Origin: Gemmatimonadota bacterium
Lineage (GTDB): Bacteria > Gemmatimonadota > Gemmatimonadetes > JACCXV01
Direction: 5' to 3'
DNA: 8,149 nt
Assembly (NCBI GenBank): GCA_013696835.1
Contig: JACCXV010000317.1
Span: 1 to 8,149, forward strand
Numbering within the stretch: position 1 is the stretch's first letter; every line of letters starts with the position of its first letter. Both the position numbers and the translations under genes were made by a program. The notes under the pieces were generated by a model. It was given only the letters and a program-made list of their open reading frames with translations. It did no database searches and was not told the origin of the DNA. Positions 1-6,319 of this stretch are shown piece by piece.

Positions 1-103
1 CTCCAGAGGGTGCCGGGTTGCCGGTTCGGGGAAGCCGACCGTGCGTCGCTTCCCTCTGCACCGGTCTACGGGATTCGATGGCGGAAAGTTTCGAAACGTT
101 GCA

Positions 104-167
104 CTGGAACCCGGGACGTGTCGGCGAACTCCCCGCGCGGGATCCCCGCCCGTCGGCCGGGTTCCAG
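104..167. repeat. Long inverted repeat upstream of acyl-CoA dehydrogenase
   Basis: An 11-base perfect inverted repeat, CTGGAACCCGG at 104-114 and CCGGGTTCCAG at 157-167, encloses 42 bases. The arms can be extended inward: GACG (115-118) pairs with CGTC (151-154) across a 2-base bulge, and GGCG (123-126) with CGCC (147-150). As RNA this would be a long imperfect hairpin ending about 30 bases before the dehydrogenase ATG. It has no T-run on the + strand, so an intrinsic terminator of an upstream gene is possible but not typical. A structured 5' leader or a dispersed intergenic palindrome are the alternatives. The rest of 1-196 holds no convincing gene. Confidence 0.5.
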
Positions 168-196
168 AAAGCCTTGTCCGAGGTATCTTGACGCTC

Positions 197-1453
197 ATGA
201 CCACCGTCGAGCCACCTCTCGCAGCAGCTGACCTGGCCGCCGCACCCCGGGTCGCGCCTGGCCTGGGCGCCTCTCCGGGCACCCCCGCCGGCGCCGTTGC
301 CGCCCACCCGCGGCCGCCCCTCACGCAGCTGGCGGAGGAGGAGCGCCTCTTCGCGGAGAGCGTGCGGGAGTTCGCCCGCGACAGGCTGACGCCGCGCGTC
401 CGCGGGATGGACGAGCGCGGCCGGCTGGACGACGCTCTCCTTCCCGAGCTCTTCGAGCTGGGGCTCATGAGCATCGAGATCCCGGAGGAGCACGGCGGTG
501 CCGGGGCCAACTTCATGATGGCGATCCTGGCCGTCGAGGAGCTCTCGCGCGTGGATCCGGCGGTGGGCGTGGTCGTCGACGTGCAGAACACGCTCGTGAA
601 CAACTGCCTCCTGCGCTGGGGCTCACCGGAGCAGATCGCGCGCTATGCGCCGCGGCTCGCGGCCGACACGGTCGGCGCCTACGCGCTCTCCGAGCCCAGC
701 TCGGGGAGCGATGCCTTCGCCCTGGCCACGCGTGCCGAGCGCGTCGGCGACCGCTTCGTGCTGAACGGGACCAAGCTCTGGATCACGAACGGTCAGGAGG
801 CCGGTCTCTACGTGGTCTTCGCGACGCTAGACCGCTCCAAGGGCTATCGCGGCATCACGGCCTTCCTCGTGGAGCGGGACTTCCCGGGGTTCGAGGTGGG
901 GAAGAAGGAGGACAAGCTCGGCATCCGGGCTTCCAGCACGACCGAGTTGCTGCTTCACGACTGCGAGGTGCCCGCGGCCAACGTGCTCGGGGAGGAGGGA
1001 CGGGGATATCGCGTCTCGATCGAGACCCTGAACGAGGGGCGAATCGGGATCGGCGCGCAGATGGTTGGGCTCGCCTCCGGCGCCCTCGAGAAGGCCGTTG
1101 CGTACGCGCGCGAGCGCGAGGCCTTCGGCCGCAGCATTGCCGAGTTCCAGGCGGTTCAGCACGAGCTGGCCGCAATGGCGCTCGATGTCGAGGCGGCGCG
1201 GCTGCTCGTCTACAATGCCGCGCGGCTCAAGGAGGCCGGAGCCTCGTTCGTCTCCGAGGCGGCGATGGCCAAGCTCTTCAGCTCGCGCGTCGCCGAGCGG
1301 GTGGCGTCGACGGCGATCGAGATCTTCGGCGGCTACGGCTTCACGCGCGACTATGCGGTGGAGAAGCTGTTTCGCGACTCGAAGATCGGCTCCATCTACG
1401 AGGGCACGAGCAACATGCAGCTCTCCACCATCGCCAAGGCGCTGCTGCGATAG
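197..1453 (+). CDS. Acyl-CoA dehydrogenase family protein
   Basis: FAD-dependent flavoprotein that oxidises an acyl-CoA to the trans-2-enoyl-CoA, passing electrons to electron-transfer flavoprotein; cytoplasmic, in fatty-acid or branched-chain amino-acid breakdown. The 418-residue product shows the family order: N-terminal helical domain from about residue 45, the substrate/FAD motif YALSEPSSGSD (162-172), WITNG (195-199), and a C-terminal helical domain with FGGYGFTRDY and IYEGTSNMQL. Glu402 in YEGTSN matches the catalytic base position of medium- and short-chain enzymes. The family is usually about 380 residues; the extra length is an Ala/Pro-rich N-terminal stretch of about 40 residues. 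I chose ATG 197. GAGG at 180-183 lies 13 bases upstream, which is long; TTG 188 in the same frame has a tighter spacing of 4. The exact acyl substrate cannot be read. The stop TAG (1451-1453) may overlap the start of the next reading frame. Confidence 0.95.
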   Translation: MTTVEPPLAAADLAAAPRVAPGLGASPGTPAGAVAAHPRPPLTQLAEEERLFAESVREFARDRLTPRVRGMDERGRLDDALLPELFELGLMSIEIPEEHGGAGANFMMAILAVEELSRVDPAVGVVVDVQNTLVNNCLLRWGSPEQIARYAPRLAADTVGAYALSEPSSGSDAFALATRAERVGDRFVLNGTKLWITNGQEAGLYVVFATLDRSKGYRGITAFLVERDFPGFEVGKKEDKLGIRASSTTELLLHDCEVPAANVLGEEGRGYRVSIETLNEGRIGIGAQMVGLASGALEKAVAYAREREAFGRSIAEFQAVQHELAAMALDVEAARLLVYNAARLKEAGASFVSEAAMAKLFSSRVAERVASTAIEIFGGYGFTRDYAVEKLFRDSKIGSIYEGTSNMQLSTIAKALLR

Positions 1454-1533
1454 CGCATACGCACGCGCATCACGTTCACTCCGCGGGCGGAACCCACGGG
1501 CACGGCCGTCCCGGGTCCGAGCGCCGACTAGAA
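1450..1533 (+). other. Probable His-rich N-terminal extension of the CDF exporter
   Basis: In frame with the exporter, codons 1450-1533 translate as I/M-A followed by HTHAHHVHSAGGTHGHGR and an Arg/Glu-rich linker into TM1. Seven of the 28 residues are His. Cytosolic His-rich tails before TM1 are a known CDF feature, thought to bind metal. The candidate start ATA (1450-1452) overlaps the dehydrogenase stop as ATAG, with a weak AAGG (1436-1439) 10 bases upstream. ATA is a very rare initiator, so either translation begins non-canonically or by coupling, or this stretch is an untranslated relic and TTG 1534 is used, or a sequencing error hides the start. I am fairly sure this was coding, unsure how it is initiated. 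Confidence 0.6.
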
Positions 1534-2418
1534 TTGCGCTCCCTGCTCTTCGCTCTCACGCTCACGCTGGGCGTGCTCGTCGCCGAGGCCGTCGGGGGGT
1601 GGCTGACTGGCAGTCTGGCGCTTCTGTCCGACGCCGGGCACATGCTGGCGGACGCCGCCTCGCTCGGTCTCGCCGTCGTCGCCATCAAGGTGGCGAGCCT
1701 CCCCCCCAACCCGCGAAAATCCTTCGGGTATCATCGGTTCGAGATCCTCGCGGCGCTCGCCAACGGGCTGACGCTGTGGGCCCTGGTCGCCTTCGTCGCC
1801 TGGGAAGCGATCCTCCGGCTTCGAACGCCGCAGCCCATCGACGTCCGCGGGATGATGCTCGTGGCCGGGCTGGGCCTCCTGGCGAACGTGGCAGCCGGCG
1901 CGCTGCTGGCGCGTGCGGACCGAGGCGGATTGAACATCCGGGGGGCGCTGCTTCACGTGCTGGGGGACCTGCTGGGCTCCCTCGGTACGCTGGCCGCTGG
2001 CGCGGTGATCTGGGCCACCGGATGGCTCGCTGCGGACCCGCTGGCCTCCCTCGTCATCTGCAGCCTGATCCTGTTCAGCTCGTGGAGCCTGATTCGGGAC
2101 GCCGTCAACGTGCTCATGGAGGGCACGCCGCGTGACCTCGACGTGTCCGGCATCCAGCGCGAGCTGTGCGGCGTCGAGGGGGTGCGGGGCGTGCACGACC
2201 TGCACGTCTGGACGGTGACGTCGGGCTTCCACGCGCTCTCGGCCCACGTCGAGGTCGAGTCGGAGATGGATCGGGAGCGCATGCTGCGCCGGCTGAACTT
2301 CCTCCTGCGCGAGCGGTTCTCGCTCACCCATACCACCCTGCAGATCGAGGAGCCCCGGCCGCCGCATCAGGGCGCGCTGCAGATCGGGCCCAGGAGGGGG
2401 GCTGGCAAAGCCGGCTGA
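1534..2418 (+). CDS. CDF-family cation efflux protein (CzcD/ZnT type)
   Basis: Inner-membrane divalent metal/proton antiporter, most likely exporting Zn2+ (perhaps Co2+ or Cd2+) from the cytoplasm. From TTG 1534 it is 294 residues with six predicted membrane helices and a C-terminal cytoplasmic ferredoxin-like domain. The metal site is visible as two HxxxD motifs: SDAGHMLAD in TM2 (His36, Asp40) and HVLGD in TM5 (His141, Asp145). A His at the first position is typical of Zn-selective ZnT/CzcD members, unlike the DxxxD of YiiP. VHDLHVWTVTSG and the TTLQIE end are characteristic of the cytoplasmic domain. The start is doubtful. TTG has no good ribosome-binding site and places TM1 almost at residue 1. 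The same frame is open upstream and encodes a His-rich stretch (HTHAHHVHSAGGTHGHGR, about 1456-1509) typical of CDF N-termini. No ATG, GTG or TTG precedes it; the only suitably placed codon is ATA at 1450. With the extension the protein would be 322 residues, a normal family length. Confidence 0.93.
   Translation: MRSLLFALTLTLGVLVAEAVGGWLTGSLALLSDAGHMLADAASLGLAVVAIKVASLPPNPRKSFGYHRFEILAALANGLTLWALVAFVAWEAILRLRTPQPIDVRGMMLVAGLGLLANVAAGALLARADRGGLNIRGALLHVLGDLLGSLGTLAAGAVIWATGWLAADPLASLVICSLILFSSWSLIRDAVNVLMEGTPRDLDVSGIQRELCGVEGVRGVHDLHVWTVTSGFHALSAHVEVESEMDRERMLRRLNFLLRERFSLTHTTLQIEEPRPPHQGALQIGPRRGAGKAG
2401..2416 (+). other. Short hairpin over the exporter's stop codon
   Basis: GCTGGC (2401-2406) and GCCGGC (2410-2415) pair over a short AAG loop region with one G-T wobble, ending at the TGA stop of the exporter. 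AAAACC follows rather than T residues, so it is not a classical intrinsic terminator. It may only slow or protect the 3' end, and may be incidental in DNA this GC-rich. Confidence 0.25.
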
Positions 2419-2450
2419 AAACCGGTCGCTCGCGTGGCCCACCTGTTGCT

Positions 2451-2517
2451 TCTCTCTCTCGGTGCGAGGCGAACTATCGCCGGCCTCGCGCCGGCGAAAC
2501 CGCAGAGGAGGAGAGAG
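2451..2517 (+). promoter_or_regulatory. Candidate structured leader with anti-Shine-Dalgarno tract
   Basis: Just before the secreted-protein gene, two strong hairpins compete for the same bases. H1 pairs GCGAGGC (2464-2470) with GCCTCGC (2483-2489). H2 pairs TCGCCGGC (2477-2484) with GCCGGCGA (2490-2497) over a 5-base loop. A third, GGCGA (2468-2472) with TCGCC (2477-2481), excludes both H1 and H2. Outside them, CTCTCTC (2454-2460) is complementary to GAGAGAG (2511-2517), which abuts the ATG beside the AGGAGG. The whole could close into a stem that hides the ribosome-binding site. No ligand class is recognised; a switch is inference from complementarity alone. Confidence 0.35.
2506..2511 (+). 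promoter_or_regulatory. Strong Shine-Dalgarno site
   Basis: AGGAGG with a 6-base spacer to ATG 2518. This is the best ribosome-binding site in the window and fixes the start of the secreted protein at 2518 rather than the upstream in-frame ATG at 2434. Confidence 0.8.
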
Positions 2518-3261
2518 ATGGCGCGACACACGCTTTCGCGGGTCGCATTCCTTCTGGCCGCCCTGTCCACACTCGGGTTCAGTCCCGCGTCCAGCGGGGG
2601 ACACTCTCCCGAGACTCCGCCCCGGTTCGACGCGTACGCGCGGGGCGAGGGCGTCGTCGTCCGGTGGGCGCCCGCCGCCGGAGCGAGCCTCTATGTCGGC
2701 CAGATCGACGACGACCCGGGCTTCGGCAGCCCGTCGAGCTGGTCCGTCCGGCACGACGGCCGGAGCTCGTACGAGCACCAGCTCGGGAATTTGCAGCCCG
2801 ACGTCTACCATGTGCGGCTGCGCTCGGTCCAGACGTTCCTGGTGATCCGCAGCCAGTCTGACTGGACGCGCGTGGAGCGCGTCGTGGTGGGCGGCGACGG
2901 TGACTGGAGAGATGCCCGAGACGATGACCGTGACCCGTCCGCTCACCCCAGCCGCGGCTCGATCGCCCGCGACTTTCCGGGGCTGAGCGGGTCCCCGCGC
3001 GAGCTCTACGTGAGCGTGTACGGCGACGACCTTCACATGGCCTGGAGGCCGACGGCGGGAGCGGATCGGTACGTCGTGCAACTGGATCGAGACGTTCGCT
3101 TCCGCAGTCCGGTGGAGATCTTCGTGAACGAGGATGACCGGGGCGGCACCCAGCGTGTCCAGCTCCGTAACGTGCCGGACGGCCGGTGGTACGTTCGCGT
3201 TCGGCCCGTGGAAACCTGGAACGAAGCATCCGCCCCGCCTGGACGGACGTCGAGGTCGTAA
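2518..3261 (+). CDS. Secreted protein with two FN3-like repeats (frame-broken)
   Basis: As sequenced, the open frame gives 247 residues. Residues 1-24 look like a Sec signal peptide (MARHTLSRVAFLLAALSTLGF, then SPA as possible cleavage site), so the product is exported. Two beta-sandwich repeats of fibronectin-III type follow, about 37-124 and from 162. They share the pattern VxxRWAPAAGASLYVGQID / LHMAWRPTAGADRYVVQLD and VYHVRLRSVQTF / RWYVRVRPVETW. An Asp/Arg-rich linker separates them. Repeat 1 ends SDWTRVERVVVGG; the equivalent end of repeat 2, AWTDVEVVNVG, is present only in the -1 frame after about 3237. Inserting one C in the CCCC run at 3233-3236 rejoins the frames into a 320-residue protein ending at 3479. 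The in-frame ending APPGRTSRS is therefore probably an artefact of a one-base loss (sequencing error or real mutation). Function unknown; its position after the CDF exporter and its tail suggest metal handling. Confidence 0.75.
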   Translation: MARHTLSRVAFLLAALSTLGFSPASSGGHSPETPPRFDAYARGEGVVVRWAPAAGASLYVGQIDDDPGFGSPSSWSVRHDGRSSYEHQLGNLQPDVYHVRLRSVQTFLVIRSQSDWTRVERVVVGGDGDWRDARDDDRDPSAHPSRGSIARDFPGLSGSPRELYVSVYGDDLHMAWRPTAGADRYVVQLDRDVRFRSPVEIFVNEDDRGGTQRVQLRNVPDGRWYVRVRPVETWNEASAPPGRTSRS

Positions 3262-3479
3262 ACGTCGGACGTGGTGCACGCCTGCCCGACGGTACGAATC
3301 GCCCCCGCGTGGTCGCTTTCCCTTCCGGCCGCGACGATGGCCGCGAGCACCCCGTGTTCGAGGAGCACCCGGGCAAGGCGAAGGGCCACCTCAAGCGCAG
3401 CGAGGGGCATGGGCGGGGCCACGAGGAGCACGACGACAAGGGTCGAAACGACCACGACGACGACCACGACGACGACTGA
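3237..3479 (+). CDS. Out-of-frame C-terminal part of the FN3 protein, His/Asp-rich tail
   Basis: Read in the -1 frame relative to the preceding gene, this segment opens with AWTDVEVVNVG, matching the last strand of FN3 repeat 1 (DWTRVERVVVG). It then runs through a basic/polar linker to a tail with HGRGHEEHDDKGRNDHDDD and a final HDDD, stop TGA 3477-3479. From about 3345 the tail holds eight His and many Asp/Glu, a composition that often binds Zn2+, Ni2+ or Ca2+; specificity cannot be read. It is not a likely independent gene: the only upstream start in frame is GTG 3186, inside the FN3 repeat and without a good ribosome-binding site. I read it as the true C-terminus of the secreted protein, separated by a one-base frame break. 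Confidence 0.6.
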   Translation, partial: AWTDVEVVNVGRGARLPDGTNRPRVVAFPSGRDDGREHPVFEEHPGKAKGHLKRSEGHGRGHEEHDDKGRNDHDDDHDDD

Positions 3480-3489
3480 CCCGGGCCTC

Positions 3490-3520
3490 GGCGGCCGATC
3501 GGAAATCGCCGGATGCCGCC
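3490..3520 (+). other. Imperfect hairpin after the FN3 gene stop
   Basis: GGCGGC (3490-3495) pairs with GCCGCC (3515-3520), and just inside CGAT (3496-3499) pairs with ATCG (3505-3508), leaving a bulge. It lies 11 bases after the 3479 stop. No T-run follows. It could be part of a Rho-independent-like or mRNA 3'-end structure; support is weak. Confidence 0.25.
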
Positions 3521-3539
3521 AGACCATTCACGCAAGGTC

Positions 3540-3567
3540 AAGGGCCGTGGAGTCACTCGCGGCCCTT
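3540..3567 (+). terminator. Candidate terminator hairpin before aconitase
   Basis: A perfect 8-base stem, AAGGGCCG (3540-3547) with CGGCCCTT (3560-3567), encloses 12 bases in which GAG and CTC (3550-3552/3556-3558) can also pair. It sits in the 207-base gap between the FN3 gene and aconitase. The following bases (CGGCTCTCTC) are pyrimidine-rich but not a true T-tract, so termination is plausible rather than clear. The rest of the gap (3568-3686) shows no gene and no promoter I would defend. Confidence 0.45.
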
Positions 3568-3686
3568 CGGCTCTCTCAGGAGTCATACGGGCCTCGTCAA
3601 AACACCGGACTGGACCATCCCCGCGCGGCACGCAGTACCCCCGTCGGCTGGCATCTCCGTGTTCGGCACCTTAGCATAGACGGCCC

Positions 3687-5675
3687 ATGGGGATGAATCT
3701 CGCGCAGAAGCTGATCGCCTCCCATCTCCGCTACGGCGATATGAAGGTCGGGGAGGAGATCGGGATCACGATCGACCAGGTGCTTACCCCCGACGCCACC
3801 GGCGTCCTCGCCTACCTGCAGTTCGAGTCGATGGAGCTTCCGCGCGTGCGCGTGAAGACCGCCGTCGCCTACGCGGACCACGTCGTCTATTCGTTCGACG
3901 AGAAGAACAGCGCCGATCACCTCTATCTCCGCGACGTCGCGCACAAGCACGGCGCCTGGTATTCGCAGCCCGGAAACGGCATCTGCCATCAGGTTCACCG
4001 CGAGCGCTTCGCCGTCCCGGGAGAGACGCTCCTGGGCAGCGACAGCCACACGCCCACCGCCGGCGGTCTCGGGATGCTCGCCATGGGGGCTGGAGGCCTG
4101 GACGTCGCCGTGGCGCTCGGTGGCGGGCCGTACTTCTTCACGATGCCGCAGGTCGTGCGCGTGCACCTGACTGGCGAGCTCCAGCCGTGGGTGAGTGCCA
4201 AGGACATCATCCTCGAGATGCTGCGAAGGGAGACGGTCAAGGGAGGCATCGACGTCATCTACGAGTACGTCGGCCCCGGGGCCGGCGCGCTGAGCGCTCC
4301 CCAGCGCTGCACGATCGCGAACATGGGGACGGAGCTCGGTGCCACCACCTCGGTCTTCGCCAGCGACGAGAGGACGCGCGACTACCTGCGTCGCCACGCG
4401 CGCGAGCACGAATGGCGGGAAGTCGGCCCGGACGCCGACGCCGCCTACGACCGCGACATCGATATGGATCTCTCTGCGCTCGAGCCGCTCGTCGCGTGCC
4501 CCTCGATGCCCGACCGGGTGGTGCCGGTGCGCGAGATGGGACACGTCGAGGTCCAGCAGGTGATGGTCGGCAGCTGCACGAACGGCTCGTACACGGACCT
4601 TCTCATGGTCGCGAAGGCGCTGCAGGGCCGCCGGGTGAGCTCTCGGGTGCACATGATCGTGGCGCCCGCCTCACGCTCGGCCGTGGAGCAGCTCGCGCGC
4701 GAGGGATACGTGGCAGACATGCTGGCCGCCGGAGTGAACCTGTCGGAGGCGACCTGCGGCGCGTGTATCGGCTTCGGCCACGTGCCCGCTCCGGGCACCG
4801 TGAGCCTGCGCACGTACAATCGCAACTTCGCGTCGCGCAGCGGGCTCAAGAAGGACGCCGTGTACCTGGCGAGTCCCGCCGTGGCCGTGGCGACGGCGAT
4901 CCATGGGCGCCTGACCGATCCGCGAACGCTGGGCGAGGCGCCCGAGATCGATCTGCCCGTGGCGTACGCGACGTCCGACGCGGGGCTGCTGCCGCCCGCG
5001 GCCGCGCCCGAGACCGTGACCGTCTACAAGGGCGACCACATGTCCGCGGTGCCGCCCCAGAAGCCGCTCGAGGACGGCATTGAGGGGAGCGTGATCCTGA
5101 AGACCGGCGACGACATCACGACCGACGACATCATCCCCGCCGGCACCGAAATGCTCTCGAACTGGGCGAACCTGCCGATCACCGCGACGTTCGTCTTTCA
5201 GCGCATCGACCCGACGTTCCACGTGCGTGCGCAGGCAGCGGGCAGCGGCTGGATCGTGGGCGGCTTCAACTACGGCCAGGGCTCGAGCCGAGAGCACGCG
5301 GCCATGGCGCCGATGTACCTGGGGATCAAGGGCGTAGTCGCCAAGTCCTTCGCCCGGATCCACAAGGCGAACCTGATCAACTTCGGGCTGCTGCCGCTGA
5401 CCTTCGAGGACACGGCCGACTACGAGTCCATCGAGCAGGGCGATCAGATCGCCGTGGGCGGCGTCCTTCAGGGCCTCGAGACTGGCAGGATCGCGGGCGT
5501 GAACGTCACGAAGGGCACGCCGCTCAGGCTCGAGATCGCGCTCACGCCCCGCGAGCGGGAGATCCTGCTCGACGGGGGGCTGCTGGCCCACACGCGCCGT
5601 ACGGGCATCGACTTGCGCGCGGAGGACGGCGGCATTGCTGCGACTGCTGCTGGCGAGGTTTTTGCCGTAAGATAG
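3687..5675 (+). CDS. Aconitate hydratase (Aquifex-type, single chain)
   Basis: Interconverts citrate and isocitrate via cis-aconitate in the TCA cycle; cytoplasmic [4Fe-4S] enzyme. At 662 residues it is shorter than AcnA or AcnB (about 870-900) and matches the compact 'Aquifex-type' putative aconitase family, which resembles a LeuC-LeuD fusion. Visible motifs: GSDSHT (117-122) in the active site; Cys297 in VGSCTNGSYTD plus Cys357 and Cys360 in CGACIGFG as the three cluster ligands; and YGQGSSREHA (529-538) in the C-terminal swivel domain, where Ser533-Ser534-Arg535 correspond to the catalytic Ser-Ser-Arg of mitochondrial aconitase. The catalytic domain spans about 1-420 and the swivel about 465-640. 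ATG 3687 gives MGMNLAQKL, the usual family start; ATG 3693 is the alternative. No strong ribosome-binding site precedes either. A homoaconitase or isopropylmalate-isomerase-like role is less likely but not excluded by sequence alone. Confidence 0.94.
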   Translation: MGMNLAQKLIASHLRYGDMKVGEEIGITIDQVLTPDATGVLAYLQFESMELPRVRVKTAVAYADHVVYSFDEKNSADHLYLRDVAHKHGAWYSQPGNGICHQVHRERFAVPGETLLGSDSHTPTAGGLGMLAMGAGGLDVAVALGGGPYFFTMPQVVRVHLTGELQPWVSAKDIILEMLRRETVKGGIDVIYEYVGPGAGALSAPQRCTIANMGTELGATTSVFASDERTRDYLRRHAREHEWREVGPDADAAYDRDIDMDLSALEPLVACPSMPDRVVPVREMGHVEVQQVMVGSCTNGSYTDLLMVAKALQGRRVSSRVHMIVAPASRSAVEQLAREGYVADMLAAGVNLSEATCGACIGFGHVPAPGTVSLRTYNRNFASRSGLKKDAVYLASPAVAVATAIHGRLTDPRTLGEAPEIDLPVAYATSDAGLLPPAAAPETVTVYKGDHMSAVPPQKPLEDGIEGSVILKTGDDITTDDIIPAGTEMLSNWANLPITATFVFQRIDPTFHVRAQAAGSGWIVGGFNYGQGSSREHAAMAPMYLGIKGVVAKSFARIHKANLINFGLLPLTFEDTADYESIEQGDQIAVGGVLQGLETGRIAGVNVTKGTPLRLEIALTPREREILLDGGLLAHTRRTGIDLRAEDGGIAATAAGEVFAVR

Positions 5676-5751
5676 GGCAGTTCTCGGGGGCGGATCGAGC
5701 GACACGCTTGGAATGGGGAGGTCGGGCTCACGAGGTCACGTCATACCCTTC

Positions 5752-5755
5752 GAGG
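5752..5755 (+). promoter_or_regulatory. Ribosome-binding site deciding the lipoprotein start
   Basis: GAGG lies 5 bases before ATG 5761. It favours 5761 over the in-frame ATG at 5713, which would add 16 residues before the signal peptide. Confidence 0.5.
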
Positions 5756-5760
5756 TCCCC

Positions 5761-6270
5761 ATGGCCCGTCGCATGTCCCGCATCTCGCTTCTCCTGACTG
5801 CTTTGACTGCCCTGATCGCGATGGGCTGCTCGGACGACTCGGGCCCGGTGGCCACTGTCGGGAGGGAACGTCTGGCCGACCATCGGGATGGGCACGCAGC
5901 ACCCCGCTCCTGCGACAAGCCGGGCAAAAAGGACAAGAAGGGGAAGTGCGAGACCGTACCACAGGTCGTCAGCCTGGTGGGGGTGGTCTACGAGAACGCA
6001 CCCTCGGGCGCCCGGAGCCCGTCTCCTCTGGCGCAGGTGCAGGTCACGTGCGACGATCTTCCGGTGGGAGGCGACGACGCCGACGAGCAGGGACGGTACG
6101 TCATCCCGGCGGTTCCCGTCGGCGCGAGCTGCCAGTTGTTCGCCACGAACGTGGGCGAAGACAACCAGCTCTACAGCGGCTCGGCATTCGTTCCGGAGAT
6201 CACGCCGGACGACCCGAACATACAGGACATCGACATCTATCCGCAGCTCGGCCTCCGGGTGGGTGGTTGA
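5761..6270 (+). CDS. Putative lipoprotein with carboxypeptidase-regulatory-like domain
   Basis: A 169-residue exported protein of unknown function. Residues 1-22 form a lipoprotein signal peptide: basic MARRMSR, a hydrophobic core, then IAMGC with Cys23 as the likely lipidated residue. The lipobox is slightly relaxed (Ala at -3). After a polar linker comes a Lys-rich loop bounded by Cys51 and Cys63 (CDKPGKKDKKGKC), possibly a disulphide loop. Residues about 69-165 look like a carboxypeptidase-regulatory-like or prealbumin-type beta domain: VVSLVGVVYE, PLAQVQVTC, then DEQGRYVIPAVPVGASC, the familiar 'D-x-x-G-x-Y-x-I-x-x-V-P-x-G' pattern. Cys97 and Cys124 could form a second disulphide. Such domains usually act as surface or adhesion modules. 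It follows aconitase by 85 bases on the same strand without an obvious functional link. The fold call is moderate, membrane anchoring fairly sure. Confidence 0.8.
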   Translation: MARRMSRISLLLTALTALIAMGCSDDSGPVATVGRERLADHRDGHAAPRSCDKPGKKDKKGKCETVPQVVSLVGVVYENAPSGARSPSPLAQVQVTCDDLPVGGDDADEQGRYVIPAVPVGASCQLFATNVGEDNQLYSGSAFVPEITPDDPNIQDIDIYPQLGLRVGG

Positions 6271-6319
6271 GCGGGCACACGGTCACGCCGAAACGGCTTG
6301 GGCCGTGAGGTAGGTTCGT

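Noticed and set aside
4..58. Inverted repeat CAGAGGG (4-10) with CCCTCTG (52-58)
   Set aside because: Only 7 base pairs around 41 bases and too close to the window edge to judge.
10..231. Small + strand open frame upstream of and overlapping the dehydrogenase start
   Set aside because: Arg/Pro-rich product without motif, running through the long palindrome and into the dehydrogenase in another frame; no ribosome-binding site.
2395..2450. GGCAAAGCC and GAAAACCGG reminiscent of a c-di-GMP-I (GEMM) riboswitch
   Set aside because: The second conserved helix and the expected order of elements are missing, and the first motif lies inside the end of the exporter coding sequence.
3225..3245. Programmed -1 ribosomal frameshifting in the FN3 gene
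   Set aside because: No X-XXY-YYZ slippery heptamer at the junction and no clear stimulatory hairpin just downstream; a one-base loss in the C4 run explains the break more simply.
1528..3279. Very long antisense open frame (583 codons) over the CDF and FN3 genes
   Set aside because: It covers genes with clear family motifs on the + strand. Its product is His/Arg/Pro-rich without recognisable domains, as expected from GC-rich antisense frames. The same holds for the minus-strand frames at 3597-4652 and 4671-5705 over aconitase.
3649..3677. Promoter with -10 TAGCAT before aconitase
   Set aside because: The -35 position at the right spacing matches the consensus at only two of six bases.
5718..5757. 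Three GAGGTC copies before the lipoprotein as an operator
   Set aside because: Spacings of 14 and 20 bases are irregular, and the last copy contains the ribosome-binding site; chance is likely in purine-rich leader DNA.
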